From Tethya wilhelma (lineage: Eukaryota; Porifera; Demospongiae; Tethyida; Tethyidae), in contig CAXIPT010000004.1 in NCBI GenBank assembly GCA_964030475.1, positions 4,784,291 through 4,848,290 of the forward strand: a stretch of 64,000 bases of DNA, written 5' to 3'. Within the stretch, counting starts at the first letter, position 1. Every line of letters starts with the position of its first letter. This document shows, one piece after another, positions 45,592 to 59,852 of this stretch. The notes below the pieces were generated by a model. The model ran no database searches. It saw nothing but the letters and a program-made list of their open reading frames with translations, and was not told the DNA's origin. The translations under genes and the position numbers were made by a program.

Positions 45592-47172
45592 CTAGTTCAC
45601 CTCAAGCTCATCTCTAGAATGTTGTGCTGGTGCCTCTCTTAACTCCACTTCTTTTCCCCCCTGTCTGTTGTTAACCACGTCCACCAGTTCCCACCACTCT
45701 CCAGTGAACTCTACATGAGGAGAAAGAAAGATAAACGATGATCAAAATAACAAACTTACAATAAGTTTTTGGCTTAAGATGGACTTACTAAATCTCATGG
45801 TGGCTCTTGATATCATTGTATACTTCTTTGCGTTACTATCCCACTCTCCAACTACAACGACTTCCACAAGTCCTGGTCCCAAGGTAGTGGGAGTGAGGGA
45901 GTGGAGGCATCTTGCGGTTTGTACGAAATCAGGTAATGTGAGCTAGGAATTGAGAATTTACACACATTAACACTTTATGCTTATAATACCGTATAGCGGG
46001 AAATTTTCGCAGGTCCAAATTTTCGCGATAAAACATGTAGGAATGCTACTTCATTTTTTCGCGGATTCTACATCCAGCAATGACGTACGTGCGCAAGTGC
46101 TATTCAAGTCACATGTTCAAATTTTCGCGGTTCTTTTTTTCGCGGTCAGATCGCAAAAATTTGAACCCTGTGAAAATTTCCGGCTATACGGTAAATGTAT
46201 TTATCACAATAGATCACCTTCTTCCACTTCCTGGATGTCAAGTCAAACAGCCAATAGTCATTCAGCACATTTTCATCATTGTCTATCCCACCTGATATAA
46301 GTAACTGTGTGTGCTCCCCAGCATAGTGTAAACAACAAGCAGCATGTCCAAACCTCCCCACTGGCCATGACTCCTCCACCCTCGGCTCTATCTTAGTCCA
46401 ATGCTGTAGTACAGGAATTAGTCGGAGAGTCATGCAGTGGATCAATAGTAATATAATAACTGGCATTAAATTCAGTACAGCACTCACAACTTTATAGACA
46501 TACCATCGTTGTAAAATCAATGATATAGACATCATTGACCATTTCACGCCCTGGTTGTTGACCACCAAAGACCACTGCCTTGCTCTTATCTATTGTAACT
46601 GTAGTGAATGAGAATTCCATACAGGGAGGAGGTCTAGACCCAGTCATGACAGGAGAGGACCAGGTACCTGGAGACAATCACAATGCGGCATATAAACATT
46701 TTAATTATCCTTCATCAACTTGAAAGTAATTACCATCACTAGTGTTGTAAATGTGGAATTCATTGGTCCATCCACTTCCATCAGTTACTAGACTGTTCTT
46801 ATGAAATGAAGCTCCTGGTTGGGTTGGAGACGTGGGGATGCCATAGCCACCAAAATAAGCTATTTTATCAGTGTCATTTAATTCAACCATCCCAGCTCCA
46901 CTTTTCATCATCGGTCCCGCAATATCTGAAGTCGGAGACGTGGGGATTCCATAACTACCAAAATATGCTATTTTGTTGTTCTTCGTCAATTCAACAATCC
47001 CAGCCTCTCCAAAATTCGTCATTGGTCCAGTATCTGAAGCGAAAAGCGACCTCATAGATGTACTAGTATGCAACTGGTTGAGAGTACCAACGGCGGTGAC
47101 CCGCGCTCTAAAACCATATCCATAAGCTGCTCTAAGTGGTAGCAATTGAGACAATGACACCCGTCTTCTCAT
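45592..47172 (-). CDS. Kelch-repeat protein, five exons
   Basis: Exons on the minus strand: 46734-47172, 46504-46667, 46218-46403, 45789-45942, 45592-45710; all splice sites are GT-AG and phases agree, giving 353 residues and a TAG stop at 45592-45594. The N-terminus (MRRRVSLSQLLPLRAAYGYG) is basic and Leu-rich, possibly a targeting peptide. Kelch-type blades follow: an internally duplicated VELxxxxKIAYFGxYGIPTSPT unit in exon 1, IDKSKAVVFGGQQPGREMVN, GRFGHAACCLHYAGEHTQLL, then GGIDNDENVLNDYWLFDL and LVEVVVVGEWD. Kelch propellers usually bind protein partners. It is head-to-head with the CKAP5-like gene, 334 bp apart. Intron 3 holds a MITE. Confidence 0.8.
45988..46192. mobile_element. MITE in a kelch-gene intron
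   Basis: Termini accgtatagcgggaaatttt and the complement ending ggctatacggt; many 'ttttcgcgg' words inside. It sits in the intron between 46218 and 45942, leaving the splice sites intact. Confidence 0.75.
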
Positions 47173-47506
47173 TTTGAAATAGCTAGACGTCTATATAGAT
47201 GCCGTCTCGATGTTTTGGAGGCGAGGAGCTACGGGGTTACAGCATGATCAGCAATTTTCAAAAGTTTGCTCATAGATATAATTGCTGACTCTGCAAATGA
47301 CGTAATTTTGGCGCCATTTCAAGAAGTTCTAATTAATCCACACCATACTTGAATCTGGCCCAACTTAATTGGCAGAGTGTTGGTACCCTAGTCTCGTACC
47401 CTTGGGTCCCATTCACTGGAAACTAGCATAGCAAACAGAACGACAAGGTGGAAGAGAGCGTTCTATATTTCATTTTTAATAAAAAATCGTGACACAGTTA
47501 GGTAAT
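47173..47506. promoter_or_regulatory. Bidirectional promoter region, kelch / CKAP5-like
   Basis: The only space between two divergent start codons. It contains a caatgaatggg-type stretch and AT-rich blocks near 47460-47485; no defined site is claimed. Confidence 0.45.
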
Positions 47507-50324
<2,818 letters not shown>

Positions 50325-50559
50325 TAGTGGTTGGGGTGGAGATGCCTGAACAAATTTGCTTTTCCTCCAAACATAAGTTCAACTACGTATAAACAAATAT
50401 TTGAATACAAGCCTGCATGCTTTTTTTTTATTCGGTAAAGCCTGACTTTTTCTACAGTTCGTACACTGTCTGAATACATTTTGGTTTCACTGCAGATGTG
50501 TAGTATCATAGGGTTTCATTTAAGATCATAGTTTGGTGCACACATAGATGTTAGGATGA

Positions 50560-50573
50560 TGTACACACACACA

Positions 50574-50618
<45 letters not shown>

Positions 50619-50620
50619 CT
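50560..50620. repeat. (CA)n microsatellite before duplicated exon
   Basis: CA run that abuts the acceptor actcctgtag of exon 50625; a shorter run precedes the copy at 56581. Confidence 0.95.
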
Positions 50621-50624
50621 GTAG

Positions 50625-50905
50625 GTGATCACCAAAGACAGCAATGTGTTGGTGGTGGCTCTCGCTGGTAACATTGTCACTGGTCTTGCCAAGGGACTCA
50701 GAAAGGGCTTTCAATCCTATGCCTCATTTGTGAGTCACCTCAGCTCATCCTAATGTGTGTTGGTTTAAGGTGGATGTGTTCTGCACACACCATGCTATGC
50801 CCTGCAGGCTTTGGCAGCTATATTTGAGAAGTTCAAGGAGAAGAAACTGAACGTTGTCAACTCACTTCGTGATGCAACAGATGCTGTCTACCTCACAGTG
50901 AGTAG

Positions 50906-50947
<42 letters not shown>

Positions 50948-51370
50948 NNNNNNNNNNNNNNNNNNNNNNNNNGTATTGTCCCCTGACTTCTATACTCTTT
51001 GTTTCAACCAACCCGGGTTACTTTGGATATGTTATGGTGGTGTTGGTGCTACTCACTCCTTTCTTCTCCTTTTGGATGAGGACATAATATCATTGCAAGT
51101 CTTTCTTTACATGTTCCTGCCTCAGTTCTTGTAGTAGTGTGTACGTCATGGTTTGTTGGTCATGTGATGTCATGTGTCTATCATGTGATCTATTTCTGTG
51201 TATGTGCTTTTAGTAGCCCCCCACCCCATCCCACCCCCACCTTACTAAACATGTCTGACCTCCTCTAGTAATGTTCTCTCTGTTTCTCTCTCTAGACCAC
51301 TCTTGGTGGGTTCCTGGAAGAAGCAGTTGAAGCTCTCAACAGTAAGAATCCTTCTGTTAAGTCAGAGACT
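50625..51370 (+). CDS. CKAP5-like: TOG2 exons, first copy of a segmental duplication
   Basis: Exons 50625-50729 (VITKDSNVLVVALAGNIVTG, continuing AKGLRKGF), 50808-50897 (AAIFEKFKEKKLNVVNSLRD) and 51296-51370 and on (TTLGGFLEEAVEALNSKNPS). The first two exons and their intron appear identical to 56581-56853. The third differs slightly (FLEE against FQDE) and diverges abruptly after the gtcagagact at 51370: copy 2 continues with normal TOG2 sequence, copy 1 continues to VHSQ and a donor at 51383. A 25-N gap lies in the intron at 50948-50972. Confidence 0.8.
50948..50972. other. Assembly gap (25 N)
   Basis: Follows a (GT)n run inside the intron of the first TOG2 copy; the join across it is not verified. 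Confidence 0.99.
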
Positions 51371-51550
51371 GTTCATTCTCAGGTCAGAAGGGGATATATT
51401 GCTTCTGTGAGTGGTCCATTTTACCATACTATATTTTGTGTAAAAGATCTCTGTTGTGTGATAGATACTCTTCCAACTCATATAATTATATGCTGTCAAT
51501 TCATGATAGGAAAAAGACTCTCTGTGTTTATGATAATTTATTGCCTATAG

Positions 51551-51847
51551 GTCCCAATTAGTAACATGCACATCATTGCAGAGTCTGTTGTTTCAATGTT
51601 GTTGAGGTATGGCTAGTGATTGGGATATAGCTATACAAATCGTAGATTGTCCAGATGCTTTAAAATCAGGTGATTTTTTTTCTGTTATCATGAGTCTCTT
51701 AGCTATATAAAGGTTATAGTCCCTCCATTGTAGCTAAACAATGGTGTTATTGGTTGTGAGTATGACAATGAGCATAGATATATTCATGATTTGCTGGTGT
51801 GAACTGGCTTACAGTTTCTGTAGTAGGTTGTAATTAAGTCACATGTG

Positions 51848-51878
<31 letters not shown>

Positions 51879-54800
51879 ACACACACACACATACACACAC
51901 ACACGGCAGATAGATGTGATAGTGACATGCCGGCAGAATGCAAGTTTCTGGATACAAAATATAGACAACACAAGCAAGGTATTAACAGGATATGATGTAC
52001 ACACTCTTAAAAGAATTACTAATTTATTCTTCAACCCAGTCTGTTCTTATGTACAATGTCTTTAACTATTGCTAGGTCACTGGTGTAAGTGTTGTGTTAC
52101 CACCAGACTTATAAGCCTTAAAAAATGGTTTGAAAATCCACCTGAACAATTAAGCCTTCAGACCCCATGTCCAACACTGTTTGCCCCTTCAAAGTTTTTA
52201 TTAATATTATTTTGCCCTCTCTCCCTCTCCCCCCTCCTTTGCAAATTTTCCTAAATGAAATTTTGTTGTGGAATGTTGTATTTGTTTACTGGTCTACACT
52301 GCACACTGTGACTGTTTGAATTGAAGTATTGAAGTCTCTAAACATCTCTGATACTAGCATATTAATAATATCAAAACTGTAGTGTTTGTTTTGATAATTA
52401 TAATACTTCTGAATTAAAGCATTAATTCTTTCTGATTACATATCTTTAAGTTTCTAATTAAACTACAAATTTTGTAAGCTTAGTCTTTCTGATTCTTTGT
52501 TCCCAACTAGTTTCTCAATTGGATCAGTTACTCAAGAGCTGATAAGGGATCCAGTCACCCTGCCCAACTCTGGTCATGTCATGGACCATGCTAGCATCAT
52601 CACACATCTGTTGAAGTAAGTGTTAGTAGATGAATTCATGTTCCACGCATGCACACATTGATGGATGAGTGGAGCAGATGGCTAATCATCCATCATCCAA
52701 GCATGTCTTAGAAATGTCCAATGTTGAGAGGTTTGGTCATGGAGCCAATCCCACTCCCCTCCTCATGTTAATGGTGTATTCATCTATCATTCTATTTCCC
52801 CTCCCAGGCACCAGGCAGAGAGAACTAGAAGACAGGAACAACAGACCTTCAGTCACTCCCAGTGATGATGTGTTTTGCTCTCATTGATTTTGTATATCTT
52901 CCAAACGTTAACAGTTGCAGTTACAAATGTAGCTATATATACAAGCATTTCTGTAACTTTTAATTGAATTCATACATTAATTATCAGTTGGAATGTTGAT
53001 TATAATGGCCGGGGTAGTCCCTATTGTTTGAAGGGGATCATTACACTCAAGGAAAGGGTGTGTCATTGTTGATTTAGAGAAGGAGAACGTGAAATGATGG
53101 CTGCCAAAGAGAAGCCGCTAACACTGGAAGAGCTTGAAAAAATAATTGTAAGTCTGAGTGCTAATTATAAGTTGTTTAAATTAATAAGAATTAAGCAAAA
53201 AGAAACCCTGACTGTTCATTCTAATAGTAGAACAGAAAATTTCAAATAACTATATGCAACTTGACTAGCTAGTATGATTCTCTGGGAACGACTTCCACTG
53301 ACTCACAGAGAAGGGGCCTTGGAGGCTAGTAACCTTTCAAGTAGGGAGACATGGACGTAAATGTTTCTTTTTCCAACTAAGGAAACTGAGTCAAGTAATG
53401 CCTGATTCAGTGGACTATTGATAATTTATTTGCCTCCCCAGTCCCTGGCAGGATCCCTCTCTCATTGCCTTCCAGCATGCCCAGGGTCAGTGCTGTCAGA
53501 TGACATATAACATGGGTGTTGATATAAACTTGCATTTCCTATACTACGATTCCAACTTGTTAGCAAGCTGCCAAGGTGTATCAATCCTTTGCCTTTAATC
53601 AGTAATGTATCCAGGATTTCAGTCATGGGGGTGCTGATACAATGTGGGCACAGAGCACCCAAAATTTTGGGGTATATAGCCATGCCCACTTTTGGGTCAC
53701 GTGAGTAAATTATTAATAGTTATTAATGTGATCGCGCCCGGCAGAGATGGCACTTTGTTCTGCAGTTTTTTCGGCCTTTTCTCCAATCTTGTGTAAAAGT
53801 TTTCACTCTTGAAATAACGGCAGTTTCAAGTCTTATCAGCTTATATTATTCTATTTCAAGCATAATTTATTGAACTGCGCTTGTCTTGACCGCTACTTTT
53901 AAACAATGATGTCATTATTTTCTGAGCTAAGGGGGTGCTGGAGCACCCTGAGCACCATGCTAGATATGCCCACTTTGCCTGTACCTTAATTGGCACTATA
54001 CAAATCACTGAACTACCTGGTGTCTGATCTTGGTATAAACTCAAACTGGATGAGTGTGCCGAGGGTTATGCACTAATGGTGCTTTCATTAGTTTGGTTCC
54101 CTGTCGGATATATTAGTAACAAAGTTACACCAAAGTGATGTAATTGATGAGCATTATTTTATTGAGGTGCCAAAAAAGTGATATTGGTGGTACCGTGGTT
54201 GTGAATCTTCCACCCATTACATGGTGATGATCACTAAACCTCCAAATTATAACACTGCCAGATTCTCTGTTGTTGTGTCTGGAGACCAAATTCCCTTCCT
54301 CACACCATTCCCCATGACAGGACATGTGCTCCTATGTGCTGAGTCAGCAAAAGCTCATCCCTCCTCTGCTGTTCCCCTAGCAGATGAATGTAGACTATGA
54401 TGAACATGTTAGAGCATGGGGTAGCATTTCGTCTGGCTAGGGAGGGCACTTCATGTATGATCATCAGTCATGATTTGTTTGTTCCATCTTACAGGCAGGG
54501 AAGAAGAGATACATAGAGAGATGGAAATATGTGAGTTTGTCTGTAGATGTAATACTATTCTTGGGATGTGTTATCAGATAATAATCATTGAGGGATGTGT
54601 CTTGTCTGAGCAACCCCTCACGATTCATGTGAACCTTCCTTTAGTAACATTAGTTAGAATCCACATTCAACAGAGAAGATTTTACTTTAGTTTTGAGCCG
54701 CCAATTCTTTTCAAAGAGACACACTATTCACATGATTCCATCACTCCATGGCTCCATCATTTCATACATCTTACCAATAGTATGATCTCAGTCACTTCCA

Positions 54801-55910
54801 TCAATTGTCATGGTACCTAAACATGATGTGTAGCCTGTATAGTGATTTGTGATGAGTATCAGTTAGTTTTGGTGGGTGGTTCTGTTGTGAGTGGCTAGAT
54901 GAATGTACTTTGACCTTCACGGATGATGTTATGATTGTTCCCTTTGTTTCCCAGCCCTCACTCTCTGGAAGATGGTATTTCTTTGGTTGGTGAGGACCTT
55001 CAGCTACTAGTCACCATCTATAGCTGGCTCATTCTGTTGAACTCTGACCTTAGGGTATTATGTCACATGCACGTGTCACTCATGTCACGTGAGAATATGG
55101 CCCAACCCCCAATAATTACCAATCACTATCACAGAGTTTCTTTTGTTGACTAAGATGACTGATAAATTTATTGCCTGCCAGAGCATCTCCTCCACCTGTG
55201 ATAAGACTATAGATCAGAAGTGCTGAGGTGGCACTACAGACTACTTCTCCACAGGGAAAGCAATAATTACAGTAACTCATCCATTGATCATACCATGGGA
55301 CCACAAAATAATGAAACCACACCTCATACATACCTGCTTCATTCCAATGATGGAATTTGTCTGAAGATTGTGTCCAATTCATGAGAGGGTGGGGTCAGAG
55401 TACACAAGACTAGTTAGCATGTTAATTTGCCTGTCACATGATATTGATATAGTGATCATGTGATATGTCTATTCATGACTGTGTAGGATGATGTTAATTA
55501 TAACTTGTAATTGCATTGTGGTCACTAATTAACCTACCTTCTTACTCTCTATAACCCCTCATAGGCTAAGGCAGTCTGGAAGCAAAGGCAGAGGGCAGCT
55601 GAAGAGGTAATTGATGAGTGTACCATGTGCTCTTATTAGGGCTGGTATATGTGGACCATTTTCAAACCTGATGTGTGTTCATTGTGTGCAGGAGGTGAGA
55701 CACCTACAAGATGCCTTATCTTCCACCACCAGTGATAGTGAAACACTTCGATTGAAGGAGCAGATCCTAGTGAAAGAAGAGCGGGTCAAAGAATGTAGAC
55801 AGTGGGTGGAACATTGTGAGAAGAGGATAAAGAAAGAGGACTCATCCCTACAGGACTTGAAGGAGACCAAAGATAAAAGTACAGTATTTGGTAATCATAC
55901 CAGCTATTAA
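51551..55910 (+). CDS. U-box plus coiled-coil exons between the TOG2 copies
   Basis: Phase-compatible exons 51551-51606 (MHIIAESVVSMLL), 52511-52615, 53078-53147, 54495-54530, 55565-55606, and a last exon 55692-55910 ending in TAA. They read as a U-box: VTQELIRDPVTLPNSGHVMD, HASIITHLLK, EKPLTLEELEKII, then GKKRYIERW. The spacing of DPVTLP, the PLT turn and the final Ile-x-x-Trp fits UBE4/CHIP-type U-boxes, although the linker EGEREMMAAK replaces the usual DPFNR-type segment. A strongly charged coiled coil follows (EVRHLQDALSS, LRLKEQILVKEERVKECRQW, KRIKKEDSSLQDLKE). U-boxes recruit E2 enzymes for ubiquitin transfer (family knowledge). The exons also join in phase to the first TOG2 copy (donor at 51383), so they may form a fusion; alternatively this is an independent gene with an unseen start. 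Confidence 0.5.
51847..51904. repeat. (CA)n microsatellite
   Basis: CA repeats with a few interruptions. Confidence 0.95.
53600..53970. mobile_element. Possible MITE in U-box gene intron
   Basis: cagtaatgtatccaggattt followed by gggggtgctg near 53600-53635 faces a looser complement near 53930-53970 (gggggtgctggagcaccctg then agatatgcccact). Ends are only partly similar, so the call is weak. Confidence 0.35.
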
Positions 55911-56560
55911 AGTCCATCTGCATGGTTTGAGAACGACAACAGAGAAAAAAATTGGGTAACTTTCTTATAATCCAACTGATTAAAAAATTTCAAGCACCGA
56001 ATGCACTCATTCTCCCTAGCCATTCTTTTGATTGCTGTTTTGCTGTCCCTTACCAGTCAAAAGTTAGCTGTTTGTCCCATAAGAAAAGTATATTGATCAT
56101 AAGATAGTATATTGACTGGCATGTATTTTCAACATTGTGAAACTCATTATCAACCATGTGTTTAACTTCTGGCAGCATTTTCAAACCAGATCAACTTTAG
56201 TAAATAATGTCTGCATATTCATAATGTGAGTATGTTTATGCAAATGAAGTAGCACAGTGTTTACATGAACATGGGTTGTAATCATGTCCATGGAGTAATG
56301 AGTATCTATAGCAATGAGATAGTACTGGTACAAATATTACTGTATGGGAAACTTGCACATTTCTAACACTTGTGCTTCAACTCATGTACCTGGGTAACCA
56401 ATAGTCATCGGAGCACACATCTACTATAGGTATAATTGCAATTTGCACAAATTTACGATACATTAGGAGCAAGCACAGGAACTTGGTAGTGAAGATTTAT
56501 GTTCATTTGTCAAACTAAAAAATGAGGCCAAAACTTAGTTGAAAAGCTTCTATACCATTC
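55911..56560. other. Gene-free spacer before the second TOG2 copy
   Basis: AT-rich sequence after the U-box stop; no exon seen. Confidence 0.4.
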
Positions 56561-56580
56561 ACACACACACACTCCTGTAG

Positions 56581-56861
56581 GTGATCACCAAAGACAGCAA
56601 TGTGTTGGTGGTGGCTCTCGCTGGTAACATTGTCACTGGTCTTGCCAAGGGACTCAGAAAGGGCTTTCAATCCTATGCCTCATTTGTGAGTCACCTCAGC
56701 TCATCCTAATGTGTGTTGGTTTAAGGTGGATGTGTTCTGCACACACCATGCTATGCCCTGCAGGCTTTGGCAGCTATATTTGAGAAGTTCAAGGAGAAGA
56801 AACTGAACGTTGTCAACTCACTTCGTGATGCAACAGATGCTGTCTACCTCACAGTGAGTAG

Positions 56862-56907
<46 letters not shown>

Positions 56908-57167
56908 TGGTGTTGTACCATATTCTGATAACTTTGTCATTTGTGTATGCTTGTTAGCTAATCATTGCACCCATTTTTTCCCTCCTATAAATGCTTGTCC
57001 AAATTGAACTAGCTAACTTCTTTTTGATAATTATTATAACTGCTTTTCTTCATACTGTTGCAGATATTCGTGTGTATTCTCATTTACGCCTTATAAGCTC
57101 ATTTTCTTCCCCCCCCCCCAAAAATAATAAATAAATAAGTAAACGTGTCCAACCTCCTTTAGTAATN

Positions 57168-57225
<58 letters not shown>

Positions 57226-57817
57226 GACCACTCTTGGTGGGTTCCAGGATGAAGCAGTTGAAGCTCTCAACAGTAAGAATCCTTCTGTCAAGTCAGAGAC
57301 TCTGCTCTTTCTCTGTCGGTGTTTCCAGCAGTGCACACCAGCCATGGTTCCAAAGCCACTGCTGAAGGCTCTGGGCCCTCTCATAGTCACGGTACGAATC
57401 ACTGGATAGATTGGCCTAAGATCAGTGGTAGCTGCCATACTAGTGTGTTAACAAGTGCAATTCTCAAGATAGTACAATAAACTGTATTGTAGAGTTTATT
57501 TATTGCTCTATCATTGTCCCAGCCTATCAAGCTGAATCCTCCTAGTTTCTCTAGCTTCATAGCTTCATAGCTTCATAGCTTCTTAGCTTTTCAGCTTCAT
57601 AGCTTCTTAGCTTCATCGATTTGTCATAAATTGAATAAAAGTGACACTGACTATCTTGTTGTTGTTGTTGTGTTTGTTCCACTGGTAGAAATTGGACGAT
57701 ACTAACCCTCAAGTTCGTGAAGCTGCTCAAGAGTCTCTAGGGACTCTCCTGAGGGTGGTGGGGGACAGACCTCTCAACCCCTACATCGAGGGAATAGACA
57801 AGACCAAGATGGCAAAG
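56581..57817 (+). CDS. CKAP5-like: TOG2 exons, second and complete copy
   Basis: Exons 56581-56685, 56764-56853, 57227-57391 and 57689-57817. The first two look identical to 50625-50897. The third carries on normally (LLFLCRCFQQCTPAMVPKPL, then LKALGPLI) and the fourth gives NPQVREAAQESLGTLLRVVG and a YIEGIDKTKM end, which matches the close of TOG2 in human CKAP5. The acceptor at 56581 is phase 0, so exon 50196-50309 could splice to either copy. An N at 57167 lies in the (CT)n tract before exon 3. Confidence 0.85.
57165..57222. repeat. (CT)n microsatellite forming a polypyrimidine tract
   Basis: A pure CT run directly before the acceptor ag at 57225-57226; copy 1 has only a short mixed pyrimidine tract at the same place. 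Confidence 0.95.
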
Positions 57818-58075
57818 GTACAATAGCCAGTTTGCGCACAAATACTACATTGCAAGTTGATGATCTTTACCATAAAATTATTTTCTTTGGTAAATATTGT
57901 CATTGTGCGATAGCACCACACTGTGGGTTGGGCAATAAGACAAATAATTTAGCAACATGCAGAAGGCCTAGCTATCATTTGTATGTGTACTGTTACTGGA
58001 GTGGAGTGGTAGTAAGTAGACATGTGCAAGTGTACTGTGTATCGTTTTGCTATTCATTTGCTATTCATTTTTCAG

Positions 58076-58266
58076 AGATGGCTCCTGATGAGAAGGCCAA
58101 GCCTGCTATTGCAGTGAGTTGGGTGTGTTGGGAAGGGGGTACGTAACACACCACCACAATAATTTTGTGTATTTGGTATAACCATTGTCAACAGTATAAG
58201 TGTTGTTCAGCAATGGGCCTCAGGATAAATCTAATGATCCTAACTATACCCAACCTCAGAACAGAG
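58076..58266 (+). CDS. Possible linker exons after TOG2
   Basis: 58078-58113 (MAPDEKAKPAIA) before a consensus donor and 58211-58266 (NGPQDKSNDPNYTQPQNR) between an acceptor and gtgaga. The composition suits the disordered linker after TOG2, but the phases only join if the first exon is read from 58076 in another frame, so the exon structure is unsettled. Confidence 0.3.
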
Positions 58267-58734
58267 GTGAGAGCTGGGACAATCTGGTTTCTTCACATAT
58301 TGAGTATACTATCTCACTAGATAGTTGCCTATCATACTTCTTCACACTCACAGTCAATCTACTATACCATTTAGTGGGCAAATTTGGCTGGCCTAAAATT
58401 TGGCGAATTCAAATTAGCATTTATTATTGACTGCTATCTTTTCTCTAAATTTTTTCATAATTATTCCCATTTGCACCTTCTGAGCTAGTTTTCTATTAAG
58501 TGTACATGGTGGTGGTTAACATGTCCAGTTCAGAAGTAGATTTCATTGCTTGGTTGGTTGTAGGGGATAAAATCTTATTTTGTTCTCCTAGTTTTGAACA
58601 AACTCTATATATCATTGTTTGGGTATTAGATAGATTTTGGCCCATGCATGACACTTGTAAATTTCTGTTTCTATATACTTCAACCTCAAACTGATTTAAG
58701 GATGTATCTATCTATTGCAGCTTTACATACACAC

Positions 58735-58764
58735 ACACACGCACACACACACGCACACACACAT

Positions 58765-58795
<31 letters not shown>

Positions 58796-58816
58796 NACAC
58801 ACACACACACACACAC
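58735..58816. repeat. (CA)n microsatellite with one N
   Basis: Long CA run, N at 58796, ending just before the exon at 58840. Confidence 0.95.
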
Positions 58817-58839
58817 CATAGCATAATGAAGATCACTAG

Positions 58840-59852
58840 TTGAGGTGCTGAGTGAAACCATGGAGCTATTTCCAAGCTATGTGAACAGACCACAGTTCCT
58901 GTCCTCAGTGATGGACATATGGAGGGACTGCATTGCTGAACTGTTTGAGGACTATAACTTAGGTGAGTGCAGCTAGTATATACTGTATCATTTGAATGAT
59001 CTCTTGGAACTGATTGTATCAAATGCCACAAGCCCTCATTGCATACCATTATGACCTTTCAGGATTGAGCTTGTGCGTGTGATTATGGTGACTCTGTACC
59101 CTCAATTTTTTTGTTCATTTATGTAGCTTCCTTATAAATCACACTGGACTTGTTTTTGTTGAGACAATAATTTTTTAAAGTTATGAGCTCATTATAGTAG
59201 CACATCTATGCAAGTTCAGAGATGTAACCTTTCGGAGATTTTGATAGGCCTGTATGTGATTATAGTGACCCTTTACCCATAAATTATAGCCTATTTGCAC
59301 ACATACACCACAATAATTTATTATTGTGTAATTCACATGAAGTTAATGTTGCTGTGTACATGTAGATCTTGGTGATTAGGAAGAATTTCACGAGGAGTTT
59401 GTTGCTGTAATTACAATGGAGGCACTAAAAGACTTTGAATTAATTAATTCACAATATCACTGCTTGAAATGAACTTGGCAGAGAAAATACCACACTAATG
59501 TTGAAAAACTTTAACATTAACTTCTTCACTAAATGAAGTGCTCGATATCATTTGTACTGCAAGTGCGGCACAATGTTCCAGTAAGGTCTACTTGTGCGCT
59601 AGCTATACATTTACTCGAATTTGCAAATTCTTTTGACGACCATTTCCATTTCAGCATGCGCTCGCCGCCGCGCCTGTGCGGCATCATCACGAGCAGCCTC
59701 GGAAACCTTTCTGAGTCACCAAACACTCGGTATTAAACTGAGTCTCAGACCAATTTCTGTCAGTCACTCAGTCAGAAGTGAGGCCTTCCTACACCACTGT
59801 CCCCTGTACGTGTCGATCTGTTATCTACTCTGTGACTCATTCAGCAGTGAAG
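58840..59852 (+). CDS. Unassigned exons
   Basis: 58840-58962 (EVLSETMELFPSYVNRPQFL, then MDIWRDCIAELFEDYNL) and 59655-59852 (FLSHQTLGIKLSLRPISVSH, then SEAFLHHCPLYVSICYLLCD), both bounded by AG and GTGAG sites and in matching phase with each other and with 58211-58266. They look like alpha-helical coding sequence, not like TOG3 of CKAP5. No family recognised. They could be the end of the CKAP5-like gene in a divergent form or a separate gene. Confidence 0.35.

Noticed and set aside
50526..51134. ORFs with poly-(VC) tracts near 50526-50714, 50811-51134 and 58723-59049
   Set aside because: Produced by GT/CA microsatellites and N gaps running on from true exons or spacers.
53078..55910. Resemblance to Hop2/TBPIP (basic RERQKY..WRKRKR-like stretch and coiled coil)
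   Set aside because: The blocks are in the wrong order for Hop2, and the same exons read in phase as the C-terminal half of a U-box followed by a coiled coil, which fits better.
58840..58962. Ufd2/UBE4 core exon (VEVL-like start)
   Set aside because: Only four residues match the conserved RAKLVEVL motif and the preceding signature is absent.
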